Shown: positions 1 to 8,473, counted from the stretch's first letter. The stretch: DNA of 18,177 nucleotides from a bacterium (GCA_029945985.1 JAQSDP010000426.1:1-18177); one strand, 5' to 3'. Numbers and translations are program-made. Notes: a model not told the origin generated them from the sequence alone.

Positions 1-967
1 TCAACTCGGTAGGGATTCGCAGCTCGATCCCGACTTGCGCCGGACTTGAAAGCGTCGTCATCAGAGCCTCGACTGCTAGCCGACCCAACTCGCCAAGCGG
101 CAAACGCACCGTTGTTAGAGACGGTTCCGTAAGCGAGGAAAAGGTTATGTCGTCAAAGCCGACGACTGATATATCGAGCGGAACATCAAGCCCCGCGCGG
201 CGAAACTCGCTGATCGCTCCGAAGGCCATTAAATCGTTAGCTGCGATCACCGCCGTCGGAAGCTGCGTGGCGGTCAAGATCTCAAGGGCCGCCCGGCGGC
301 CTCCGTCGATCTGAAAATCGCCTTGGTAGACCCTTTCGGTGGCGGCCGGTAAAACCGCTTTCATGGTCTGCTGAAAAGCTTCAAGCCGCCGTTTTGCCGA
401 CCGCAGGTGCCGCAAACCGCTAATGAATGCAACGTTGGTGTGCCCTAATTCCACGAGGTGCAAGATGGCCTGTTTTATACCCTCTCCGTAATCTACTCGC
501 AGATTACTCATGTGAATTCCCGCCTCGCCCGAGTCTAAAAACACAACGGGCACCTCGCGGCGAGCTAGTTCGTCGATCAGGGTTTTATCCATTTCCGATG
601 TCATTACCGCTACGCCAGCCACCTTGCGCTCGATGAATCGACGAACGTAATGGGACGTCCGCTCAGTATCGTAATTCGTATTCGATAAAATAATGTCGTA
701 GCCGTGTTCGAATGCCGCCTCTTCGATGCTTTTCACCAGCGCCGGAAAGAATGGATTGGAGATGTCCGAGACGACGAGCCCGAACGTTCTACTCCTGCCG
801 GAGGCAAGTGTTCTGGCGTTTGCGTTCGGATAATAATTAAGTAGCTCGATCGCCTTCAGCACCCGCGCTCGGGTATCGCTCGAAACGAACCGCGTTTTAT
901 TGATAACGTGTGAAACGGTCGCGGTTGAAACGCCGGCTTCGTTTGCAATGTCCTTGATACTGCTCAT
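1..967 (-). CDS. LacI-family transcriptional repressor (C-terminus cut by window edge)
   Basis: The frame is open from an ATG at 967-965 to the window edge, giving 322 codons. LacI-family proteins usually have 330-345 residues, so only the last few are missing. Residues 1-25 are a LacI-type helix-turn-helix (IKDIANEAGVSTATVSHVIN). A hinge helix follows near residues 44-58 (YYPNANARTLASGRSRT). The rest is a periplasmic-binding-protein-like effector domain, with TFGLVVSDISNPFF, the AANDLMAFGA motif and VVGFDDITFSSLTEPSLTTV. The family binds palindromic operators with a central CpG and releases them on binding a sugar. The gene begins 5 bases after the glycoside hydrolase stop, as last gene of the receptor-hydrolase operon, so a sugar-responsive autoregulator is likely. 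Candidate operators lie at 8450-8473. The effector, perhaps arabinose or an arabino-oligosaccharide, is inferred only from the neighbouring hydrolase. Confidence 0.96.
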   Translation of the reverse strand, partial: MSSIKDIANEAGVSTATVSHVINKTRFVSSDTRARVLKAIELLNYYPNANARTLASGRSRTFGLVVSDISNPFFPALVKSIEEAAFEHGYDIILSNTNYDTERTSHYVRRFIERKVAGVAVMTSEMDKTLIDELARREVPVVFLDSGEAGIHMSNLRVDYGEGIKQAILHLVELGHTNVAFISGLRHLRSAKRRLEAFQQTMKAVLPAATERVYQGDFQIDGGRRAALEILTATQLPTAVIAANDLMAFGAISEFRRAGLDVPLDISVVGFDDITFSSLTEPSLTTVRLPLGELGRLAVEALMTTLSSPAQVGIELRIPTEL

Positions 968-972
968 TAAAC

Positions 973-2091
973 CTACTGGCCCTTCGGTCTCCTGATCTTA
1001 GGACGTTTATCGATCTTCAAGGCTGGCGTCCCGCCTTCCGCATACACCCATCCGTCCTTGTAAACTAACCGGTTGGTTAGCATTACCCGCCGCACATCGC
1101 GATCGCCGACGATGGCCTCGCCCTGACCGACGCCACGCCTTTTTGCGTTAATTGCGTGATAGAACATCCAGTCCTGACCCGCGTCGTCACGAATTACCGA
1201 ATTGTGACCCGGCGCGATCCATTCTGCATTCTTCTCCAAGATGACGCTGTTCGATCTTCCGGTAACCTGAGACAATGTCTCAAATTTTCCCGTCGCACTT
1301 CGAGATCGGGCGACCATTACCGCGTAATGAGCTTTTTCGCCGCAGCAGTTATCGCCGGAATAAAACAAATAATAAAAGTTGTTTTTGTAAGTCACCCATG
1401 CGCCTTCAATGAGGCGCTGATAATTTGTAGGATCTTCGGTTTTTATCGGAAAGACGAGATCTTTCGGCACGGTTCCAGGAGCGAATTCGGTTCGATTTGC
1501 CGCCAGTTCCTGAACTTTAATGGGCTCAAAACCGCTTCCCCAGTAAAGAAGCCGCTTTCCCGTTTTCGGATCGTCAAAAGCCATTGGATCGATATTTACG
1601 AAACTCGCACCGCACTTTAGAGGCTTACCGATGTCCGTGAACGGCCCGGTCGGCGAGTCGGAGACGGCGACTGCCAGACACAATCCCGTCTGTGTATTCG
1701 GATCAGCGGAGTAATACATAAAGTATCGTCCGTCGACGAACGAAACATGGGGAGCCCAGAATTTAGGGTCCGACTTGTCAGCCCAGACAGGTCTTTGCGG
1801 AAGAGCGTCTCCCATTCGGGTCCAGGTAAGGAGATCGCGAGAGCGAGCCGCCTGGATGTGCTGCAATTTTCCATCGACTACAGCTTGCGTAGCGTAGGCG
1901 TAGAAATAGCCGTCACCCGCGCGAATGAGGGTCGGATCCGGAAAATCAAAGTCGAATACCGGGTTTTGATAAGACGATCTTGCTCGTTCGAGCGCGGGCG
2001 TGTGCTGCGCGAATGCGATGGGAATCGGCAGCATCGCCAATGAAAGAACAAGGAGTCGCAATGTTTGACTCAAACCCATAATTTCGCACAT
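973..2091 (-). CDS. Secreted glycoside hydrolase family 43 (arabinanase/arabinofuranosidase-like)
   Basis: A 372-residue protein with a signal peptide (hydrophobic stretch about 12-26, likely cleavage after AFA at 28). The rest is a five-bladed-propeller hydrolase of the GH43 type. The three expected catalytic acids are visible: Asp52 in FPDPTLIR (base), Asp168 in NIDPMAFDD (pKa modulator) and Glu229 in LIEGAW (acid). His296 in APGHNSVI matches the buried histidine near the propeller axis that binds a metal in endo-arabinanases. The FWAPHVSF and YFMYYSAD strands are also typical. The family cleaves alpha-L-arabinofuranosyl or beta-xylosyl bonds in plant polysaccharides, and exact specificity cannot be read here. 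A second ATG at 2079-2077 (residue 5) is an equally good start. The gene follows the jelly-roll gene by 18 bases and precedes lacI by 5, so all are probably cotranscribed. Confidence 0.93.
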   Translation of the reverse strand: MCEIMGLSQTLRLLVLSLAMLPIPIAFAQHTPALERARSSYQNPVFDFDFPDPTLIRAGDGYFYAYATQAVVDGKLQHIQAARSRDLLTWTRMGDALPQRPVWADKSDPKFWAPHVSFVDGRYFMYYSADPNTQTGLCLAVAVSDSPTGPFTDIGKPLKCGASFVNIDPMAFDDPKTGKRLLYWGSGFEPIKVQELAANRTEFAPGTVPKDLVFPIKTEDPTNYQRLIEGAWVTYKNNFYYLFYSGDNCCGEKAHYAVMVARSRSATGKFETLSQVTGRSNSVILEKNAEWIAPGHNSVIRDDAGQDWMFYHAINAKRRGVGQGEAIVGDRDVRRVMLTNRLVYKDGWVYAEGGTPALKIDKRPKIRRPKGQ

Positions 2092-2109
2092 CCCAGCCGA
2101 CTATCAGAC

Positions 2110-2820
2110 CTACTTTGGAGTTGTAACTCGTACGCCATCCCACTGGTTTTCGGATGAACCATACCCATAAAGCATCACGTGAAACGACCGTGGGAGATTT
2201 CTGATCGTCGCCGTCAAGCCTAATTGAGCATCTTGTGGAGACGCCTTGGGATCGTTAATGTAAAAACTGAAGTCATCCCCTTTGCGAACGATCAGCAATA
2301 CCGGATTCTTCAACTTCGTGGCAAGTTTCTTGTTGTCCAACCGCTCGCCCCGACCGTCGACCACCGACCACGCTTCGAGAGTCCCGGCACTGGTCAGCAT
2401 CCATTCGACCCGGTTGCGACCGGATCCGTCGAACAATAAGTTCAGTGTGCCGAATCCAAGCGTCGACATATTGCTGCCCGGCTCGGGAAAGGACGGGCCT
2501 ACTTTCGCTATCCGTCCTTCGACAGCAAATCGATCGCCGGAAAAAGCGCTTTTTGTTCGGATTCCGGCCCTCGTTTTCCCGGCGCTGCGAATTCGCACTA
2601 TGCCATCCTTGACCTCGAGTTTGCCTCCGGAGCCGCCCTCAAAAGTAAACCGCTCCCAAGCGTTTTCATCCAGTTTGTCACCGTCAAAATCGTCACCCCA
2701 CTCTTCGAACTGCGACTTTGCCTGGACCGAAGAAGCAGGATTTGTTTGTTGTGCCGCGACGTGTACGCAGCAGATGAAAGAGACGATGATGATCGAGAAA
2801 ACGTTAAGATACTTATTCAT
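2110..2820 (-). CDS. Secreted concanavalin-like (jelly-roll) protein, possible glycan-binding partner
   Basis: A 236-residue protein with a clear signal peptide (about 1-23, VAA then QQT). Residues 40-60 (WGDDFDGDKLDENAWERF) resemble the first strand of many LamG, GH16-like and DUF1080/DUF1349-like beta-sandwich domains. The body alternates beta-strand-like segments up to a final strand (NQWDGVRVTTP), typical of jelly-roll folds whose ends pair. I see no GH16 catalytic ExDxxE motif, so binding rather than catalysis is more likely. This is inference from fold pattern, and no family name is claimed. The gene begins 9 bases after the TPR stop. Its SD-like AGGTAG overlaps that stop, so translation is probably coupled. 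It could be a surface or periplasmic lectin for the substrate of the adjacent GH43 enzyme. Confidence 0.82.
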   Translation of the reverse strand: MNKYLNVFSIIIVSFICCVHVAAQQTNPASSVQAKSQFEEWGDDFDGDKLDENAWERFTFEGGSGGKLEVKDGIVRIRSAGKTRAGIRTKSAFSGDRFAVEGRIAKVGPSFPEPGSNMSTLGFGTLNLLFDGSGRNRVEWMLTSAGTLEAWSVVDGRGERLDNKKLATKLKNPVLLIVRKGDDFSFYINDPKASPQDAQLGLTATIRNLPRSFHVMLYGYGSSENQWDGVRVTTPK

Positions 2821-2829
2821 TCACGCTAC

Positions 2830-4467
2830 CTAAAAGCGAACGTTTGCGAGTCGTCGGATCAGACCACGACGGTCAAGGTCTTTCTGCTCCTTCTGCTCAT
2901 CGTTTAATTTCTTGAATGTTTCGAGCGCGGCCTTTGATTCCGCTGTTCGCTTGAGGCGGGCGTATACCCTTCCAAGCTGATAGAAGGTCTCGGAGCGATC
3001 GGGTTCCAGCTTTGCTGCCGACTCGAAGCGAACGGCGGCTTCCTGCCAACGGGCCTGACGAACATACAGCCTTCCCAGCGTGACATGCGCCGAGGTAAGA
3101 TCCGGATCAAGCGCAATGGCTCTCTTTATGACCGCTTCGACGCGCTGATCATCCGCGTCGGTAAGTTTCATCAACGTTTCTCCAAGCAAGTAATGAAGGA
3201 CCCCAACCTTCTCATTTGCCGCAATGGCCCGTTCGTAGATCTTCGCGGCTTCGTTATATCGGGCCTGCTCCACAAATACGGCCCCGAGATATGCAAGGGC
3301 GGGAACCAGTTGGGGATCGATCGACAAAGCTTTTTCAAACGCTCTTTGTGCTTCAACGATCTTACTGCTGTCGAACTGAGCTATGCCCAGGGCGAACCAA
3401 AGCGAGGCCGAGTCGGGGAATTCCTTCAGGGCTTCTTCGATACGGATCAAAGCGGCGGCCGGAGCTTTTGTGTTTATCAATAGAAGACCGTAGCGGCTTC
3501 GGTAGAGATCGTTTTTCGGTTCTTTGGCGATCGCCCGACGCATCGCGGGAATCGCATTCTCCGGATAGCCCCCCGCTTCATACACTTCGGCAAGCGCAAG
3601 GTAAACTCTAGCGTCATCCACGCCGTCGGCGACTGCCGATTCGAGTACGCGTCCCGCAGCGATGATCTTCTTTTGCCGGAGGTACACCTTCGATAATAAG
3701 ATCAGAGCACTTACGTTCCGCTCGGCCGACAGGATCGACTCGAGTTCACGGACAGCCTCAGCCTGCAGTCCGCTCGCCAATAGAGCCTCCGCGAGAGCAA
3801 GGTCACGGGAACTGCCTCGGTGGCCAGCTCTCGTATCCTGTTGCACGGACTTCAGCGCCGATTCGTATGACGCGTATTCCGTCGCCGCACGTCCCTTTTC
3901 GCCGAGTGCAAGAGAGATCGCGACAAGGGATCGCATGATCTCTGCGTCGGGCGAAAGAATGTTCGCCTTTTCGAAAAGTTCGCGGGCTCTAATTAGATTG
4001 CCGTCGGCTAGCAGAATTTGCGCCAGGTTGACGAGAGCACTCGTCTGCCTCGGCTCCAGTGCGAGGGACGCCGTAAATTCCCGTGCCGCCGCCTTCGGCC
4101 GTCCCAACCTTAACAACACGGCTCCATAATTATTCCTGGTCACCGGTGCGTTGGGGTCGATCTTCGCGGCGAGCGCAAAGTGCTTTTCTGCGCCAGCTAG
4201 ATCGTTCTCCGAATCTGCAACAATGCCTGCCAGGGTGTTCGCTGCGGAATTACGCGGAGCTATCGACAACACTTCTCCGAGAATCGATTTAGCTCGGTTG
4301 AGGTCCCCAGACTTGAAGGCGGCTGTAGACTCCGCCAACATTGCATCAACTCGCTGTGTTTTAGCCGGCGAGAGTTGTGCCTGAGTCTCGCCAATGCTGA
4401 CGCAAACACACAAAAACACAGCTGCCTGTATCAGGAATTTCGTGTGTTTCGTCCGGTCGTAACGCAT
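2830..4467 (-). CDS. Secreted tetratricopeptide-repeat protein
   Basis: A 545-residue protein with a signal peptide (hydrophobic segment about 11-25, likely cleavage after TQA at 30; no lipobox cysteine at the site). The mature part is nearly all TPR units of about 34 residues, roughly 11-12 of them from residue 42 to 525. Typical helix pairs carry the W/Y-LG-A-Y-A-P pattern, for example NNYGAVLLRLGRPKAAAREF near 112-131 and LGRLYVRQARWQEAAVRFESA near 464-484. TPRs are protein-protein scaffolds with no catalytic function expected. The gene is second in the operon, 89 bases after the TonB receptor and 9 bases before the jelly-roll gene. It sits where Bacteroidetes loci usually carry SusD, itself a TPR-containing lipoprotein. 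A receptor-associated periplasmic scaffold is possible, but nothing in the sequence proves it. Confidence 0.93.
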   Translation of the reverse strand: MRYDRTKHTKFLIQAAVFLCVCVSIGETQAQLSPAKTQRVDAMLAESTAAFKSGDLNRAKSILGEVLSIAPRNSAANTLAGIVADSENDLAGAEKHFALAAKIDPNAPVTRNNYGAVLLRLGRPKAAAREFTASLALEPRQTSALVNLAQILLADGNLIRARELFEKANILSPDAEIMRSLVAISLALGEKGRAATEYASYESALKSVQQDTRAGHRGSSRDLALAEALLASGLQAEAVRELESILSAERNVSALILLSKVYLRQKKIIAAGRVLESAVADGVDDARVYLALAEVYEAGGYPENAIPAMRRAIAKEPKNDLYRSRYGLLLINTKAPAAALIRIEEALKEFPDSASLWFALGIAQFDSSKIVEAQRAFEKALSIDPQLVPALAYLGAVFVEQARYNEAAKIYERAIAANEKVGVLHYLLGETLMKLTDADDQRVEAVIKRAIALDPDLTSAHVTLGRLYVRQARWQEAAVRFESAAKLEPDRSETFYQLGRVYARLKRTAESKAALETFKKLNDEQKEQKDLDRRGLIRRLANVRF

Positions 4468-4495
4468 CCGTAGAGTTTCCAGATCGAAGCTAAGA

Positions 4496-4533
4496 TCGGC
4501 GCGGAAACTGTTCTGAGACGTTATCCGCGCCGA
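4496..4533 (-). other. Intergenic hairpin between receptor and TPR genes
   Basis: A perfect 10-bp inverted repeat (TCGGCGCGGA at 4496-4505, TCCGCGCCGA at 4524-4533) encloses an 18-base loop. It lies 23 bases after the receptor stop codon and before the TPR gene, on the transcribed minus strand. No T-run follows the stem, so it is not a standard intrinsic terminator. It could stabilise the 3' end of a processed receptor mRNA or partly attenuate downstream expression, setting a high receptor to low enzyme ratio. A 9-base direct repeat GAAGCTAAG (4486-4494 and 4540-4548) brackets it. Confidence 0.55.
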
Positions 4534-4556
4534 GCAGGGGAAGCTAAGTTAGAGCT

Positions 4557-7500
4557 CTAGAATATGAGTCTCGCCCTTAACTGAATGACTCGATTTCCAG
4601 CCGAACCAATTCGCGAGGTAAAGCCCTCGGCTCCGAAATTAGAATTCCGATTGATGTTGCCCAACGCACCTCCTTGCCGACCGAGGTAAGTATCAGGCGG
4701 CAGGTAAAGGACCTGGTTAAATACGTTGAAAAACTCGGCGCCGATCTCCAGAGTCAAGGTCTCGGTGAAGCGGGTCTTCTTCAGAATGCTCATGTCGGCT
4801 GTGAAGAAGCGATCCGATCGAAGATCTGTATTGACCAACGGGGCGGTTCCGAAAAACCTGGTTGGGTCGGAATAATACGTACCGTACGCAGGGTTGATGG
4901 ATCCACCAACGATAAATGATGGAGCCGCATTGAACCTTGGAGGAGCAGCAAAAGCAGCGGGGTTGATAACATAGTATCGTCCGGGTGTCTCGCCGCCCAC
5001 ACTTCCCGGAACGGCGGTTCGCTGACTTAAACTAACTGCTTCCCCAGTCAGATTCGGCCGCAGCCTGCCAAACACGCCAAATAGTTCAAGAAAGTTATCG
5101 TCCGCATCTAAAGAGTAAACGAGAGGCGTCCCTTGCTGAATTCGGAAAATACCGGACACCTGGAATCCGCCGAGCAACGCATTCGTCAGCCCGCCTTTAT
5201 CAACAAACCGTTTACCTTTTCCGAACGGCAATTCGGCTAGAAAATTCGTGACGAACACGTGCGGAGAATGAGTTGGCGAAAATGTCTTCAACCCCTCAAG
5301 ATCGTAGGGATTCTGTAAAACACCGTCGAGCGGCGAACCGCCGAGTATATCTTCGGAGGCGTTGGTGACCAGGCGAGAAAAAGTATAGGATGCACCGAAC
5401 TGAAAGCCCTGTGAAAAACGACGGTCTACCTTAAGTTGGAGTGCATTGTAATCACTCTCGCCTTCGCTTTCCAGGATATCCGTGATTCTCCCGTACTGCG
5501 GAAACGGCCTGAGGGCCTGAGCGACATCGCCATTAAATCCCGTGTAAACTGCGTTCGCGCTCGCGGGAATAGACACGCCGACGCTTGCGGCGTAGGTACG
5601 CTGCTGCGCAGTCACGTCATTAATGTTGGTTCGCAGAATCTCGTTGCCGAGTTTTAAGGCATCGAGCGGAAGAGCGTTTGGACGTCCGAAGTTCGAGCGA
5701 AGACGATCCGCCCGGTGTCCGATGTAGCCGATGGAGCCAACCAGGTTGAAAGGAAGTTCTCGTTGAAGGTCAACCGTATATTGCAATGTCCGCCCGGTAC
5801 GGAAACCATTGCCAAACTGACCGAAGGCTAAGATCGGAACCCCCAGATTTCCGGCGAATTGGCTATTCGGGTCAGTTGCAGGAATGCTGGGAAAACTCGA
5901 TAAAAAGTTTCGGGCATTGCGGCCGTCCGGAGTAAACAACTGTCCCGTAGTGTTGTACCCGATCGTGCCGGTATTGATGTCACCGCCGCCGTTCGTACCG
6001 TACAAGACAGGCGCATAGTACAATCCGATGCCACCCCGAATAACCGTCTTGTTGTCGAAAGAATACGCTACTCCCAACCGAGGCCCAATATTAGACTTGT
6101 CGTTTTTTGCCAGACTGCGATAGTCGGCTTGCAAACCGCTTTGCCCTCCGGCTCCAACGATCGCCCCCAGTTTGCCACCTGCCTGTGGGTTGGCGACGGT
6201 TGGATCGAAACCGCGAAACCGGTCCTTTGCCTCCGTCCGGAGGCCGGGCAGATCATACCTTACGCCAATATTGACCGTGAGCCTTTGTGTTAACTTGATA
6301 TCATCTTGGACGAAATAGCTTTGGGTCATCTGGCGAAATGCCGGGTCGATAGAGTTGTTTGAGTTAAACGCGAACTCTGTTGCTCCGGTGATCAGACTAG
6401 CTATCGGATAACCGCCGTTGCCATCGTTGTCGCTGGCAGTTTGATCATTACGGAAGTTGAAGGCGCCGCCTGGATCGATGTCCTGCCGAACGTTGAACTG
6501 GGCGATACGCACATTGGCGCCAAACTTAAACGTCTGCCTTCCCGAAACCAAGGTCACAAAGTCGCCAATTTCCAACGCGCCGTCCCGGATCTGATCGTCG
6601 AAAAAGGATGAACCAATGTTTTGTACGCGACGCGGGTCATTCGATCCGTAACCCGGGAAATCGATTCGTGGGAACGCAATATTCTGTGTCGAATTCACGG
6701 GAATTCCGAGCGAAGCTGTGTTGAACCCGGTAGTTGTATTGGCGTTGGCGACATCGAAATATGTGTAACCAACGTTCAGATGATTCACAAGATTCGATGT
6801 GATCGAGTAGTCGTGCTGAATGCGGGCAATATTCGATTTGAAGTTCTGCGCGAAAACATCGAAATTTGTGAACGGCAACGGCAGGATAGGAAATTCGCCT
6901 GCAAGCCGCTCGGTAACACGACGTGAAAAGCTGAAAGACAAACGCTGCTTGTTGGTTAAAAGAAAATCCGTCTTGATAGTGAATTGATTGGTATCGGTGG
7001 GACGAAGTCCTGACGCGTCAAAATTTTCAAAGATCCCTGGCCTTGTAGGCAACGGAAATCGTTGAAGAATCGCGAATCCTGCCGGATCGATCGACGATTG
7101 TGGGATGATATTGCCCGCAAAAGCCGTGCGCGTCGAAGATGGTTGTCGAGGATCGTAAATTCGTATCGGCTGACCGCCATTGATCCGGATCACGTTCGGG
7201 TCAGTCGTGTTAAGCAACTCACTGAAGTCGCCGTTTCTCATCAGCAGCGTCGGAACCGTAATTGTTCTATTCTGGCCTTCGCGAAGTCGGTAGCCCTCGT
7301 AGTGGAAAAAGAAAAATGCCCTGTCTTTCAGGCTGCGGACGACAGGCGTTCCTTCGCCAAATCCGGGAATGTATATCGGACCGCCGATGTTAAAACCGTA
7401 ATTGTTTCGATTGTCCCGATTACGACAATCATCCCTCGTTGGCGAGCACCGTGCGTTAGTGTCGATATCCGCGGCATTTAGCTTTTCGTTACGCAGATAA

Positions 7501-8282
7501 TCGTATGCTTCCCCGTGGAATTCGTTGGTACCTGATCTAAGCGTGAAATTAACAACCCCGCCCGATGAATTTCCAAATTCAGCAGAATAGCTGTTCGTTG
7601 AGATCGTGAACTCCTGGAACGCGTTGGGGCTGGGAGCCGTTTCACTGAAAAATGTTCCGTTCTGCGTTCTGCGGACGCTTGCTCCGTCGATCAAGATCTC
7701 TGTACCGCTAGCCTGGCCGCCGCTCACTCTGAATTTCGAAGTGTTCGTAGACCCTTCACTGTTTGCGGAGCCGACGTTGCTGTCGAGGAAAATGAATGAT
7801 AGTGGGGTTCTCCCGTCCGACTCTCCGCCCGTGAGCAATGGAAGTTCTCTAACCTGACGTTCGCTGACCGTGGTTTGCCGAACCGGCGTATCGGTGTTTA
7901 TGGTCACGCCCTCGGCATTGATCGTGACAACATTTCCCGTTACCTCGCCGAGCTGCAGCTTAACGACGAGGGATTGAGTTCCCTGAACATCCACTTTGAT
8001 GTTTTCGAGGGACGTGCGCGAAAAGCCAGCCGCCTCAACCGTCAGAGTATAGAGGCCTGCCTTGATCTCGGGAAAAACGAAGATCCCTTCGCTGCCAGTT
8101 GCCGATTCACGGCTTTCTCCGTTATCGACTCCGGTTAAAACGACCTTGGCGTTTGCAACCACCGCGTCATTCGGATCGGTTACAGTTCCGCGGACTGTTC
8201 CGCGATCGCTTTGAGCATAGGCCGATGTGAAACCGATAGCGAGCAAAAGAAGCACCGTAACAGAAAAGTTCAAGAACCTCAT
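4557..8282 (-). CDS. Oar-like TonB-dependent outer-membrane receptor with N-terminal carboxypeptidase-regulatory-like domain
   Basis: I chose the ATG at 8282-8280 (1241 residues). An SD sequence AAAGGAG lies at 8295-8289, exactly 6 bases upstream, whereas the alternative TTG two codons earlier abuts the SD with no spacing. Domains in order: signal peptide 1-23 (LLLLAIGFTSAYAQ); a CarboxypepD_reg/CNA-B-like beta-sandwich at about 26-110 (GTVRGTVTDPNDAVVANAKV and AGLYTLTVEAAGF); a plug-like domain at about 130-250 (VSERQVRELPLL, ILIDGASV, NSYSAEFGNSSGGVVNFTLRSG); then a long beta-barrel. The C-terminus (NRVIQLRARLIF) ends in phenylalanine, as expected for BAM-inserted barrels. Family members import large ligands such as oligosaccharides, driven by TonB-ExbBD, which is not encoded in view. 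It is the first gene of the operon, so its likely ligand is the glycan cut by the downstream GH43 enzyme. No SusD gene is seen. Confidence 0.96.
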   Translation of the reverse strand: MRFLNFSVTVLLLLAIGFTSAYAQSDRGTVRGTVTDPNDAVVANAKVVLTGVDNGESRESATGSEGIFVFPEIKAGLYTLTVEAAGFSRTSLENIKVDVQGTQSLVVKLQLGEVTGNVVTINAEGVTINTDTPVRQTTVSERQVRELPLLTGGESDGRTPLSFIFLDSNVGSANSEGSTNTSKFRVSGGQASGTEILIDGASVRRTQNGTFFSETAPSPNAFQEFTISTNSYSAEFGNSSGGVVNFTLRSGTNEFHGEAYDYLRNEKLNAADIDTNARCSPTRDDCRNRDNRNNYGFNIGGPIYIPGFGEGTPVVRSLKDRAFFFFHYEGYRLREGQNRTITVPTLLMRNGDFSELLNTTDPNVIRINGGQPIRIYDPRQPSSTRTAFAGNIIPQSSIDPAGFAILQRFPLPTRPGIFENFDASGLRPTDTNQFTIKTDFLLTNKQRLSFSFSRRVTERLAGEFPILPLPFTNFDVFAQNFKSNIARIQHDYSITSNLVNHLNVGYTYFDVANANTTTGFNTASLGIPVNSTQNIAFPRIDFPGYGSNDPRRVQNIGSSFFDDQIRDGALEIGDFVTLVSGRQTFKFGANVRIAQFNVRQDIDPGGAFNFRNDQTASDNDGNGGYPIASLITGATEFAFNSNNSIDPAFRQMTQSYFVQDDIKLTQRLTVNIGVRYDLPGLRTEAKDRFRGFDPTVANPQAGGKLGAIVGAGGQSGLQADYRSLAKNDKSNIGPRLGVAYSFDNKTVIRGGIGLYYAPVLYGTNGGGDINTGTIGYNTTGQLFTPDGRNARNFLSSFPSIPATDPNSQFAGNLGVPILAFGQFGNGFRTGRTLQYTVDLQRELPFNLVGSIGYIGHRADRLRSNFGRPNALPLDALKLGNEILRTNINDVTAQQRTYAASVGVSIPASANAVYTGFNGDVAQALRPFPQYGRITDILESEGESDYNALQLKVDRRFSQGFQFGASYTFSRLVTNASEDILGGSPLDGVLQNPYDLEGLKTFSPTHSPHVFVTNFLAELPFGKGKRFVDKGGLTNALLGGFQVSGIFRIQQGTPLVYSLDADDNFLELFGVFGRLRPNLTGEAVSLSQRTAVPGSVGGETPGRYYVINPAAFAAPPRFNAAPSFIVGGSINPAYGTYYSDPTRFFGTAPLVNTDLRSDRFFTADMSILKKTRFTETLTLEIGAEFFNVFNQVLYLPPDTYLGRQGGALGNINRNSNFGAEGFTSRIGSAGNRVIQLRARLIF

Positions 8283-8288
8283 ATTCAA

Positions 8289-8295
8289 CTCCTTT
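8289..8295 (-). promoter_or_regulatory. Ribosome binding site of the TonB receptor (decides the start)
   Basis: Read on the minus strand this is AAAGGAG, then TTGAAT, then ATG. The 6-base spacing to ATG 8282 is ideal, while the TTG at 8288 would have none. It shows that strong SD sites are used in this genome. Confidence 0.8.
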
Positions 8296-8334
8296 GCGTA
8301 ATAAACGAAAGTCAGCAGATACTAAGAGAAAGAT

Positions 8335-8351
8335 ATCGAATGCCGTTCGAT
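8335..8351. repeat. Inverted repeat in the receptor leader
   Basis: ATCGAA (8335-8340), five bases, TTCGAT (8346-8351): a perfect 6-bp arm palindrome 53 bases upstream of the receptor ATG. It could be a protein-binding site or a small leader hairpin. Its TTCGA core resembles the repeat at 12477-12498, but the arms and spacing differ. Confidence 0.4.
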
Positions 8352-8416
8352 GGTCGGTTCATACAACGAAAGCCCTGGTCATGGTTTTGCTGTATGCTTT
8401 AGCCGTAGCAAACTTC

Positions 8417-8427
8417 CTAATCGTTAG
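8417..8427. promoter_or_regulatory. Possible third operator half-site cluster
   Basis: CTAATCGTTAG has 4-bp symmetric arms around TCG. It shares TAATCGTT exactly with the site at 8450-8461, whose copy begins 33 bases further right, about three helical turns away. This suits a repressor binding several operators on the same DNA face. Assignment is by pattern only. Confidence 0.35.
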
Positions 8428-8449
8428 AGTAAGCTGAAATACAAGCAAT

Positions 8450-8473
8450 GTAATCGTTTGCGTAAGCGTTTAC
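8450..8473. promoter_or_regulatory. Tandem LacI-type operator candidates
   Basis: Two 12-base units abut exactly: GTAATCGTTTGC (8450-8461) and GTAAGCGTTTAC (8462-8473). They match at 10 of 12 positions as direct repeats. The second unit is also symmetric at 10 of 12 positions around a central CG, and its flanks TT (8458-8459) and AA (8476-8477) extend the symmetry. A central CpG with A/T-rich arms is the known style of LacI-family operators. The site lies in the divergent region, about 170 bases from the receptor ATG and 90 bases from the start at 8564, so it could regulate both directions. A TATGAT hexamer at 8485-8490 could be a -10 box for the plus strand, but no well-spaced -35 is seen. 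Confidence 0.6.

Noticed and set aside
2282..2833. 183-codon plus-strand ORF opposite the jelly-roll gene
   Set aside because: It is antisense to a gene with a signal peptide and operon spacing. Its Ser/Pro/Arg-rich product looks like a reverse-frame shadow.
3662..4129. 155-codon plus-strand ORF opposite the TPR gene
   Set aside because: The opposite strand encodes regular TPR units across the whole stretch, and the Arg/Ser/Ala-rich product is a shadow.
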